5,535 nt of DNA from JBLHGN01 sp047616325 (GCA_047616325.1 JBLHGN010000246.1:1-5535); one strand, 5' to 3'. Counted from the stretch's first letter, positions 1 to 5,535 are shown. Numbers and translations: made by a program. The notes: generated by a model not told the origin, from the sequence alone.

Positions 1-375
1 GTGTTTAAACGTTCGGCGGAAACGATAGAAGGTCTGACTGGCGTTGAACAATACCTGCGCGACCCTGAATCAAATAAGTCTGTTCAGCCGGCGTATGCTA
101 AAAACCAAACACGCTCGATTAAACAAGAAGTCGCCGTTATTTTAGGTTTGTGCACCCACCTTGGCTGCGCGCCGGGATATCGGCCAGAGGTCGGCGCCCA
201 GGATTTAGGCGGCGACGCCTGGTTTGGTGGTTTTTTCTGTGCATGTCACGGATCTAAATTTGATTTGGCTGGACGTGTAATGCAAGGCGTACCTGCACCC
301 ATTAATTTGGAAATTCCACCCTACAAGTACCTGAGCGATGACGTCATCCTCATTGGTGAAGATCAGGAGGCATAG
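1..375 (+). CDS. petA: Ubiquinol-cytochrome c reductase Rieske iron-sulfur subunit, 5' partial
   Basis: This is the C-terminal 124 residues of the Rieske protein of the cytochrome bc1 complex, the periplasm-facing subunit that takes an electron from ubiquinol at the Qo site and hands it to cytochrome c1. Both 2Fe-2S boxes are present. Box I is CTHLGC at residues 51-56 and box II is CACHGS at 80-85. The expected cluster ligands are C51, H53, C80 and H83, and the expected disulfide is C56-C82. The conserved VPAP stretch (97-100) and the PPY segment follow. The GTG at position 1 is probably an internal valine, not a start: the family is usually about 195-200 residues, and the N-terminal Tat-type signal/membrane anchor and first part of the soluble domain are missing, so roughly 75 residues should lie upstream of the window. 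The stop at 373-375 is 2 bases before the cytochrome b start, which indicates an operon. The visible part shows no lesion. Confidence 0.95.
   Translation: MFKRSAETIEGLTGVEQYLRDPESNKSVQPAYAKNQTRSIKQEVAVILGLCTHLGCAPGYRPEVGAQDLGGDAWFGGFFCACHGSKFDLAGRVMQGVPAPINLEIPPYKYLSDDVILIGEDQEA
364..370 (+). promoter_or_regulatory. Shine-Dalgarno site of the cytochrome b-c1 gene
   Basis: The sequence CAGGAGG lies 7 bases upstream of the ATG at 378 and inside the last codons of petA. It is a near-perfect ribosome binding site and supports ATG 378 as the start. Its position within petA implies translational coupling of the two genes. Confidence 0.8.
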
Positions 376-377
376 TA

Positions 378-2429
378 ATGACAGGTTGGCTTGCGTCGTT
401 TTGGAACTGGATAGATTCGCGGCTTCCCGTGCAGCGAGCATGGGATACCCATATGGGCAAATACTATGCCCCTAAAAACTTTAACTTCTGGTATTTTTTT
501 GGGGTTCTCTCCTTACTTGTTTTGGTAAATCAATTGCTTACGGGCATCTGGCTTACCATGAATTATGTGCCCAATGCCGAAGGAGCCTTTGCTTCGGTGG
601 AATATATCATGCGAGATGTGCCCTATGGTTGGCTTATTCGCTATCTCCATTCTACCGGTGCCTCGGCATTTTTCGTAGTAGTGTATTTGCACATGTTTCG
701 AGGGTTGATGTACGGTTCCTACAAAAATCCTCGCGAACTAGTGTGGATTTTTGGCATGGTGATTTACGTTGCGCTGATGGCTGAAGCGTTTATGGGCTAT
801 GTGCTGCCATGGGGCCAAATGTCCTATTGGGGAGCGCAAGTAATTGTGAACCTGTTTGGTGCCATTCCTTATGTTGGAGAAGACTTAGTGCAGTGGATTC
901 GCGGTGACTACTTGATCTCTGGCGCCACCTTGAACCGCTTTTTCGCACTTCACGTAGTTGCTTTGCCGATCGTCATTCTAGCGCTAGTGGTTCTGCATTT
1001 GCTCGCGCTGCACGAAGTCGGCTCAAATAATCCCGATGGTATCGAAATTAAGAACAATAAAGATGAAAATGGTATTCCCAAGGATGGCATACCCTTCCAC
1101 CCTTATTACACCGTGCACGATCTGGTTGGTATCAGTGTGTTCTTAATGGTGTTTTTGGGTATTGTCTTTTTTGCTCCTGAGCTTAACGGCTACTTTCTTG
1201 AGTACGCCAACTTTGAAGAGGCGAACAATCTTAAAACGCCACTGCATATCGCTCCCGTGTGGTATTTCACCCCGTTCTACGCAATTTTACGGGCAGTTAC
1301 CTTTGATTTGGGGGGCGTATTTACCTCGAAACTGCTTGGTTTTATAGCGATGGCGGCGGCAATTGTGATTCTTTTCTTCTTGCCTTGGCTGGATAAGAGC
1401 CCTGTGAAGTCCATGCGTTACAAAGGCAACATTAGCCGAGTTATGCTTATCGTATTTGCTGCGGCTTTTGTAGTGTTAGGCTATTTGGGCGTGCAGTCGC
1501 CCACCCCAGGGCGAACGCTCCTTTCTCAGATATGTACGGTAATCTACTTTGCTTACTTTATAGGTCTGCCATTTTGGACGCGTATGGAGAAAACCCTGCC
1601 AGAGCCTGAGCGCGTGACGGACAAAGGTCTTAGTAAAGCCCTGGTGTTTGGCGCCTTGGCGCTATTTTTGGTGCTGGTTTTTGTGCCGATTAAGGCAGTT
1701 GCCTCAACCGGCGGCGCATGTGGAGAAGTGGCTTGTGAGCACTTTGAAGCAGATTTTGAAGATAAGGAATCGCTTCAGCGAGGTGCGCAAACCTTTGTTA
1801 ACTATTGCATGGGTTGTCATTCGGCCAATTTCTCCCGCTACGGGCGAGTGGCCGACGATCTTGAAATTCCCTACGATGTTATGCTCGAAAACTTAGTATT
1901 TTCAGATCAAAAAATTGGCAGTCTCATGGAGATCTCCATGAAGCCGGAAAGCTCTAAAAAATGGTTTGGTGCAACGCCTCCAGATCTTACCTTAGTGACG
2001 CGCGCTCGCCAGCCCGAGTGGGTTTACACCTTTCTAAAGAGCTTTTACAAAGACGACAGTCGCCCAAAAGGCGTCAACAATAAAGTATTTGTCAACGTGG
2101 GCATGCCTCATGTGCTACTTGAGCTACAAGGCTTGCCAGAGTGCGCGCCTGGCGCAAAGCACGACAGTCATGGCCACGTAGAGCGCAATGATCTGGGTGA
2201 AGACATTCAATCGTCCTGTGGTAGTTTGGCGGTTAAAAATGTGAAGGGAAGTCTGAATGAAGAAGAGTTCGACAAATCCGTTCATGATCTGGTTAATTTT
2301 ATGACTTACATGGCCGAGCCGATTGCACATTCACGCACTCGTATCGGTGTGTACGTGTTTTTGTTTTTGGGCGTTCTGTTAGTATTTACATGGTTGCTTA
2401 ACCGTGAATACTGGAAAGACGTTCATTGA
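378..2429 (+). CDS. petBC: Fused cytochrome b-cytochrome c1 of the bc1 complex
   Basis: A single 683-codon frame holds two bc1 subunits that are usually separate proteins. Residues 1 to about 412 are cytochrome b, with eight likely membrane helices (near 37-60, 85-110, 122-145, 188-211, 246-267, 316-337, 353-371, 383-401). The heme b ligands are H91/H105 and H192/H207. The PWGQMSYWGA segment (144-153) and the Qo motif PVWY (293-296, in place of PEWY) are present. PVWY and the 15-residue step between the second histidine pair are, as I recall, the beta/gammaproteobacterial form. Residues 413-442 resemble a signal peptide ending in AVA. Residues 443-683 are cytochrome c1: CMGCH heme c site (477-481), Met axial ligand in GMPH (M576), and a C-terminal anchor helix (654-675). 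No stop separates the halves. The product could be a polyprotein cut by signal peptidase, as known for FbcH of Bradyrhizobium, or c1 could start separately at GTG 1614. The gene follows petA directly. Confidence 0.93.
   Translation: MTGWLASFWNWIDSRLPVQRAWDTHMGKYYAPKNFNFWYFFGVLSLLVLVNQLLTGIWLTMNYVPNAEGAFASVEYIMRDVPYGWLIRYLHSTGASAFFVVVYLHMFRGLMYGSYKNPRELVWIFGMVIYVALMAEAFMGYVLPWGQMSYWGAQVIVNLFGAIPYVGEDLVQWIRGDYLISGATLNRFFALHVVALPIVILALVVLHLLALHEVGSNNPDGIEIKNNKDENGIPKDGIPFHPYYTVHDLVGISVFLMVFLGIVFFAPELNGYFLEYANFEEANNLKTPLHIAPVWYFTPFYAILRAVTFDLGGVFTSKLLGFIAMAAAIVILFFLPWLDKSPVKSMRYKGNISRVMLIVFAAAFVVLGYLGVQSPTPGRTLLSQICTVIYFAYFIGLPFWTRMEKTLPEPERVTDKGLSKALVFGALALFLVLVFVPIKAVASTGGACGEVACEHFEADFEDKESLQRGAQTFVNYCMGCHSANFSRYGRVADDLEIPYDVMLENLVFSDQKIGSLMEISMKPESSKKWFGATPPDLTLVTRARQPEWVYTFLKSFYKDDSRPKGVNNKVFVNVGMPHVLLELQGLPECAPGAKHDSHGHVERNDLGEDIQSSCGSLAVKNVKGSLNEEEFDKSVHDLVNFMTYMAEPIAHSRTRIGVYVFLFLGVLLVFTWLLNREYWKDVH
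1614..1703 (+). other. Cytochrome b/c1 junction with internal signal-peptide-like segment
   Basis: Codons 413-442 of the fused gene encode a short basic n-region (lysines 416 and 420), a hydrophobic run (421-438) and an A-V-A ending at 442 that fits a signal peptidase I site. This is what the N terminus of a separate cytochrome c1 precursor would look like. The first codon of the segment is GTG (1614-1616), just after the PEPER sequence that normally lies near the end of cytochrome b. The upstream bases (AGAGCCTGAG) form only a poor ribosome binding site. Cleavage of a fused precursor is therefore favoured over separate initiation, but the sequence cannot settle it. Confidence 0.6.
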
Positions 2430-2504
2430 TGGATAAGTGTTCAACGAATCTGCGGAACGAGTGTTGTTTCGGATGATCTGTGTATACATCATGTGAGTAA
2501 GTGC

Positions 2505-2533
2505 TTGCTTACGTGCAACGTATTCGTTACAAA
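2505..2533 (+). promoter_or_regulatory. Possible sigma-70 promoter upstream of sspA
   Basis: TTGCTT (2505-2510) and TACAAA (2528-2533) are separated by 17 bases, the preferred spacing, and lie 43 bases before the sspA start within the 146-base petBC-sspA spacer. The hexamers match the consensus at only about 3 and 4 of 6 positions, so the call is weak. I see no intrinsic terminator after petBC, so read-through from the pet operon into sspA is also possible. Confidence 0.28.
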
Positions 2534-2575
2534 ATTGTTATTTAGACACCTACTTATTAGACGGAGTACACCTTA

Positions 2576-3211
2576 ATGGGAGTTGTTACTAAACGCTCAA
2601 CCATGACCTACTTTTCAGATGGTCGCGATCATTTTAGCCACCGAGTGAGAATTGTGCTTGCGGAAAAAGGAGTGACCGTGGATTTGGTGGAAGTAGATCC
2701 CTCTGATATTCCCGCTGAATTGAGCGAATTAAATCCCTACAATTCGCTACCAACTTTGCTGGACCGTGATTTAGTGCTTTACCACACCAGAGCAATGATG
2801 GAGTACCTCGACGAACGGTTCCCTCATCCGCCATTGTTGCCTGTTTACCCAGTTGCGCGAGCAGAGAGCCGTCAGTTTATTTACAGAATCGAAAATGACT
2901 GGTGCCCCCTGGTGAAAACCATTGGCCAGAGTAAAAATAAAGAGGCTGTGGCTCAAGCCCAAAAGGATCTTAAAGAAAGCCTGACAACAATAGCCCCTAT
3001 CTTTACGGAAAAACCCTATTTTATGAGTGACGAATTCACTTTGGTGGATTGTTGTTTGGCCCCCATACTTTGGCGTCTAGGCGAACTTGGCATTGATTTG
3101 GGGCGCACTCGTCAAGTTCAGCCGCTTCTGGATTACATGGAGCGCGTATTTAACCGTCCTTCATTTATAACAAGTCTGTCTAAATATGAGCGCGATATAA
3201 GTTTAATTTAG
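2576..3211 (+). CDS. sspA: Stringent starvation protein A, RNA polymerase-associated
   Basis: The 211-residue product has a glutathione S-transferase fold: a thioredoxin-like N-terminal domain (about 8-85) and a helical C-terminal domain (about 90-205). It is close in sequence and length to E. coli SspA (212 residues). Shared blocks include SHRVRIVLAEKGV (21-33), LNPYNSLPTL (52-61), MEYLDERFPHPPL (75-87) and PVYPVARAESR (89-99). The Pro-His-Pro surface patch (83-85), which in E. coli SspA contacts the sigma-70/RNA polymerase, is kept. SspA is not an active transferase; it binds RNA polymerase and alters promoter use in stationary phase and acid or starvation stress. ATG 2576 is preceded by GGAG at 2563-2566 with 9-base spacing. 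The family N terminus, short and ending in KRS before a conserved MT, agrees with this start. No lesion is seen. The position between petBC and sspB is the common one in gammaproteobacteria. Confidence 0.96.
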   Translation: MGVVTKRSTMTYFSDGRDHFSHRVRIVLAEKGVTVDLVEVDPSDIPAELSELNPYNSLPTLLDRDLVLYHTRAMMEYLDERFPHPPLLPVYPVARAESRQFIYRIENDWCPLVKTIGQSKNKEAVAQAQKDLKESLTTIAPIFTEKPYFMSDEFTLVDCCLAPILWRLGELGIDLGRTRQVQPLLDYMERVFNRPSFITSLSKYERDISLI

Positions 3212-3263
3212 TAGACTCCTTTGATGGTCATGCAAGGCTGTGTTTCGGGGAGAGGCAATCTTG

Positions 3264-3330
3264 TGTCTGTAAATGATTGGTAGCCCGTAATTTTGAATCA
3301 GCCCTGGCCCCACCTGTTGGGCTACAGACA
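3264..3330 (+). repeat. Overlapping inverted repeats in the sspA-sspB spacer
   Basis: Two perfect inverted repeats share a 3' arm. TGTCTGTA (3264-3271) pairs with TACAGACA (3323-3330), 8 bp. GTAGCCC (3280-3286) pairs with GGGCTAC (3319-3325), 7 bp. The right arms overlap by three bases (3323-3325), so the full helices compete, or they stack as one helix with a bulge of about ten bases on the 5' side. A shorter TGATT/AATCA pair (3274-3278 and 3296-3300) lies inside. The structure ends 9 bases before the GGAG (3340-3343) of sspB. There is no U-run after it, so it is not a standard terminator. It could be a structured leader, a processing site, or a binding site in DNA. Function is unknown. Confidence 0.5.
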
Positions 3331-3352
3331 AAGATTTGTGGAGTGAATTTTA

Positions 3353-3754
3353 ATGGCAATGACTTCTAGTCGTCCGTATATGATACGAGCGCTGTTTGAG
3401 TGGATCGTAGACAACGACTATACACCGCATATTGTTGTTAATGCAGAGGCTCCAGGTGCCGAAGTGCCGCAACAGTACGTAAACAAGGGTGGGCAGATTG
3501 TATTAAATATAGCCCCGCGTGCGGTAGCTGCATTGGAGCTGGGTAACAAGGCGATTACTTTTAACGCGCGCTTTGGTGGAATATCCACCGATATTTATGT
3601 GCCGTGTCACGCAGTGTTGGGCATTTATGCCCGCGAAAATGGCCAGGGTATGATGTTTGATGCTGAGCCCTCCCACGAGCCGGACCCAGAGCCAGAATCC
3701 AAATCAAAAAAAGATCAAAAAGAACGTCGTCCTTCATTGCGAGTGGTGAAATAA
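3353..3754 (+). CDS. sspB: ClpXP protease specificity-enhancing factor (adaptor) SspB
   Basis: The 133-residue product matches SspB, the dimeric adaptor that binds the ssrA tag on proteins released by tmRNA from stalled ribosomes and delivers them to ClpX for ClpXP degradation. The folded substrate-binding domain covers about 5-103, with the conserved blocks RPYMIRALFEWI (7-18), GGQIVLNIAPRAV (46-58), ITFNARFGGI (68-77) and IYARENGQGMMF (91-102). A charged, probably disordered linker (104-124, rich in E, P, K) leads to the C-terminal XB tail RPSLRVVK (126-133), the ClpX zinc-domain docking peptide (RPALRVVK in E. coli). The linker is clearly shorter than in E. coli SspB, where the protein is about 165 residues. 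ATG 3353 has GGAG at 3340-3343. An ATG two codons later (3359) is an alternative start, but its spacing is worse. SspA and SspB genes are usually adjacent; here a 141-base structured spacer separates them. Confidence 0.96.
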   Translation: MAMTSSRPYMIRALFEWIVDNDYTPHIVVNAEAPGAEVPQQYVNKGGQIVLNIAPRAVAALELGNKAITFNARFGGISTDIYVPCHAVLGIYARENGQGMMFDAEPSHEPDPEPESKSKKDQKERRPSLRVVK

Positions 3755-3836
3755 TCCCGCCAATTTTGTAGCCTTACTACTAGCGTTAAGAGGCGATTGT
3801 GGTTTGGCTGGCATGGTGGCTTTGTGTAAGACAATC

Positions 3837-3861
3837 ACGTGTTTGTCGACCAGTACGTGTT
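3837..3861 (+). repeat. Short direct repeat upstream of the Yip1-family pseudogene
   Basis: ACGTGTT occurs at 3837-3843 and 3855-3861, an 18-base step, and each copy is followed within a few bases by GTCGA (3845-3849 and 3866-3870). The first copy overlaps the palindrome CACGTG. The repeat lies in the 150-base sspB-yip1 spacer about 45-70 bases before the start codon, where a promoter or operator could be. Seven-base repeats are common by chance, so this is a weak call. Confidence 0.25.
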
Positions 3862-3904
3862 AACCGTCGATTAAAAATAATAAAGATGAAATAGTGTAGA
3901 AACT

Positions 3905-4521
3905 ATGGCCCTGCTAGAGCACACCCTAGGTATTCTGATTCACCCGGGCGCCGAATGGAAAGCCATTCGCAAGCAAAAAGCATCGTTTAAGCAGGTGTTT
4001 TTAAGTCATGTACCCATTTTGGCGCTTATCCCTGTGCTGGCTTCACTTTAGGGTGTTACGCAAGTTGGTTGGCGTGTGGGTGATGGTGCCCCGGTGAAGC
4101 TGAGCATGGAAAGTGCGCTTTCGCTGTGTGCATTAACCTATTTCGCTCTGTTGGCGGGAGTGTTTGTGTTCGGTGAATTTATCAAGTGGAGGCGAAAACC
4201 TATGGTGTACAAGGGCCGGAAGATCGCATTCACTATGACGGTACGGCTTTGGCGGTATATATAACGACGCCTTTATTTCTTGTCGGTGTTTTTCTTGTTT
4301 ACCCTGTGTTGCGGTTAAACGCTTTGGCAATGGTGATAGCCGGCTGCTATTCCATCTATCTGATCTACCAGGGCATACCCATCCTAATGAAAATCGATAA
4401 GGACCACGCGTTTATGTATGCGTCCTCTGTGATTACCGTGGGCTTGGTGTTGATGGTTACTGCCATGATAGGCACGGTGTTGGTGTGGAGTATGGGGGTT
4501 GGCCCCCAGTTTATAGATTAA
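3905..4521 (+). pseudogene. Yip1-family integral membrane protein, broken by a stop and a frameshift
   Basis: From ATG 3905 the frame reads 48 codons, starting MALLEHTLGILIHPGAEW, a typical start for bacterial Yip1-domain proteins, and then meets TAG at 4049-4051. The same frame continues sensibly (GVTQVGW, then a hydrophobic LCALTYFALLAGVFVFGEF stretch) to about 4189. After this the family sequence KTYGVQGPEDR and three or four more hydrophobic segments continue in another frame to the TAA at 4519-4521, ending in GVGPQFID. Inserting a single T after 4190 would give KWMAKTYGV, which joins the two frames. With that base restored, the gene would be 205 codons, a normal family length with about five membrane helices. 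The function of these inner-membrane proteins is not well known. No clear ribosome binding site precedes ATG 3905. Two independent lesions argue for a true pseudogene, though sequencing error is possible. Confidence 0.8.
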
Positions 4522-4544
4522 ACTCCAACAGACCCTTTAAGATA

Positions 4545-4571
4545 AAAAACACCGCCTGGCGCGGTGTTTTT
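4545..4571. terminator. Bidirectional intrinsic terminator between convergent genes
   Basis: A perfect 11-base inverted repeat, AAAAACACCGC (4545-4555) and GCGGTGTTTTT (4561-4571), encloses a 5-base loop. The GC-rich core has a T-run on the right and an A-run on the left, so it can end transcription from both directions. It lies 23 bases after the end of the Yip1-family pseudogene and 23 bases from the end of the opposing M48-type pseudogene, just where such a terminator is expected. Confidence 0.92.
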
Positions 4572-4594
4572 GTTTGCGAGTGAGCAAAAGCCTG

Positions 4595-5535
4595 TCAGTT
4601 TAGGTGTTTTGCTCCAAGTGGCGGTATAGTGCAGTCTAGAGACTCGCCAATTACCCGAAACAATTCTTTTTTGGTGTTGCTTACTCTCCCGTCGTGGTTA
4701 ATGACGGTTGCTAGGGCTTTTAATAGCTGTGGTTTTTCGAGCGGGGCTATTCGTGCAAGCTTGCTGAATGCGTTGTCCAGCTGCTGCACATGGATATGCC
4801 CGCTGTTGTAGGCTTCAAGAGGGTTTTGATTATCGCCTGCAATGGCGACGCTGGCTAACAGTGATTTAATTTGTTCGTGGCTATGGTGTATTTTCCCCTT
4901 GGTACCAGAAGTTTTCTTTTCTTCAATACTGTCAATACACGCTCGGTACAGGCACCACTCAAACAGGGAAATACTGTTGTCGGCCTTCATCATTCGAAGT
5001 AAATTGTCTTTGAGTGCTTGATATTGCGGCCGCGATAGGCCTTTTAATGTCGGTATGCACAAAATATAACAAGGTGAGGTGCAGGGCTCGTGGTATTTCG
5101 CTAACGAGAGCTTGGAGCTGTAGTGTTGTTTTAAAGGAGGCTGGATGCGCTTTTGCTTCAAGAGATTGGAGTTGAATTTTACGTATTTCGGGGTTTACGT
5201 CTAATAGTAGGCAGTACACAAGTGCGCGAGCACTGTAGCCCTCCTGGGTTGCGTTCCTTAGCGGTTCGGGTATGAATGCCAGCATGTCTTCCGCACTGGT
5301 CAGTGCCGATTTTTAAACTTTCCCCTATTTCTTCCATTTGCCCGATATCGATGGGCCTCGAATCTTCCCGCAGATAAGTTTGCTGGGATGTGGCAGAAGG
5401 GCCCTTGAGCGTTTGCTCGGGTGACTGAGTGGAGGTCGAAGTTTTACCGCCGAAAGCGCTATAAGCCTTTTGTTCTCAAGAGTGTAATCAAGTTAGCGCT
5501 ACCCTAAAAAGAAACTTTAGGTGCGGCATGTATAG
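4595..5535 (-). pseudogene. M48-type metallopeptidase, C-terminal region, frameshifted and 5' partial
   Basis: Read on the minus strand, this is the C-terminal non-catalytic part of a large (about 600-650 residue) M48-family membrane metallopeptidase. Three frames must be joined. The segment from about 5472 to 5315 gives a low-complexity linker ending in MEEIGESLK. After an extra A in a five-A run (5310-5314), the next frame starts SALTSAEDMLAFIPEPLR and runs to about 5058. It includes the family-like block SARALVYCLLLD. One extra base near 5057 moves it to the last frame, starting IPTLKGLSRPQYQALK. That frame contains SLFEWCLYR and ends in SLDCTIPPLGAKHLN at TGA 4597-4595. Nearer the window edge, two in-frame TGA codons (5490-5488, 5478-5476) suggest another disruption; in a neighbouring frame TLENKRLIAL (5483-5454) loosely resembles the HPPLExRI region. 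The HEXXH catalytic site would lie outside the window. The family call is from memory of these C-terminal motifs. Confidence 0.72.

Noticed and set aside
1..3. GTG at position 1 as the true petA start
   Set aside because: A start here would remove the membrane anchor and the first part of the Rieske fold; it is most likely an internal valine.
205..441. Minus-strand open frame of 78 codons over the petA-petBC boundary
   Set aside because: It is antisense to two conserved genes, shows no family features and has no ribosome binding site; it is a shadow frame.
1162..1896. Two + strand out-of-frame open stretches inside the cytochrome b-c1 gene
   Set aside because: Both overlap conserved heme-protein coding sequence in another frame and give compositionally unlikely proteins.
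2430..2504. Possible terminator after the cytochrome b-c1 gene (direct repeats of AACGA and GTGTT; a 5-bp GTAAG/CTTAC hairpin at 2497-2512)
   Set aside because: The repeats are direct, not inverted, the hairpin is too short and no T-run follows, so no intrinsic terminator is supported.
2634..2962. Minus-strand open frames opposite sspA
   Set aside because: sspA is strongly conserved on the + strand and nothing in the antisense products is recognisable.
3755..3904. Possible terminator or small RNA between sspB and the Yip1-family pseudogene (GATTGT/ACAATC at 3795-3800 and 3831-3836)
   Set aside because: A six-base stem with a 30-base loop and no T-run is not convincing.
4049..4051. TAG as a recoded codon (pyrrolysine or programmed read-through)
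   Set aside because: The same gene also carries a frameshift 140 bases later, no recoding signal is seen, and pyrrolysine would be unexpected in this protein family.
4629..4811. + strand open frame opposite the M48-type pseudogene
   Set aside because: The minus strand carries clear family motifs here (for example SLDCTIPPL); the + strand frame has none.
1..5535. A new defence, mobile or biosynthetic system in the window
   Set aside because: All coding sequence is accounted for by known families (bc1 complex, SspA, SspB, Yip1, M48-type), and no transposase, phage, toxin-antitoxin or repeat array features were seen.

Overview
The window reads as a piece of a gammaproteobacterial chromosome of moderate GC content. 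Three things point there: the gene order petA-petB/petC-sspA-sspB, which is familiar from beta- and gammaproteobacteria; a PVWY version of the cytochrome b Qo-site motif, which is typical of those classes; and close similarity of the SspA and SspB proteins to the Escherichia coli proteins. A marine Cellvibrionales-like relative is a plausible guess, but the window does not prove it.

Layout on the + strand: the 3' part of petA (Rieske iron-sulfur protein, cut by the window start) is followed after 2 bases by one long reading frame joining cytochrome b to cytochrome c1. Together these are the three catalytic subunits of the cytochrome bc1 complex, which passes electrons from ubiquinol to cytochrome c and pumps protons. 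A 146-base spacer leads to sspA (RNA polymerase-associated stringent starvation protein). A 141-base spacer with overlapping inverted repeats leads to sspB (ClpXP adaptor for ssrA-tagged proteins). All four of these genes look intact over the part visible here.

The rest is different. A Yip1-family membrane protein gene (3905-4521, +) has an in-frame TAG and a one-base frameshift. It is followed by a strong bidirectional intrinsic terminator. Convergent to it lies the C-terminal part of a large M48-type metallopeptidase gene (4595 to beyond the window end, -), broken by at least two frameshifts and possibly a third disruption near the window edge. Both proteins remain easy to recognise once the frame is restored, so the damage is recent, or it is sequencing error confined to this stretch. 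Intact respiration and starvation genes beside two freshly broken accessory genes would fit early genome reduction, for example in a host-associated bacterium. That is an inference.

I found no mobile element, CRISPR array, tRNA or rRNA, and no clear sign of an entirely new system. The most noteworthy points are the cytochrome b-c1 fusion, the structured sspA-sspB spacer and the cluster of gene-breaking lesions.
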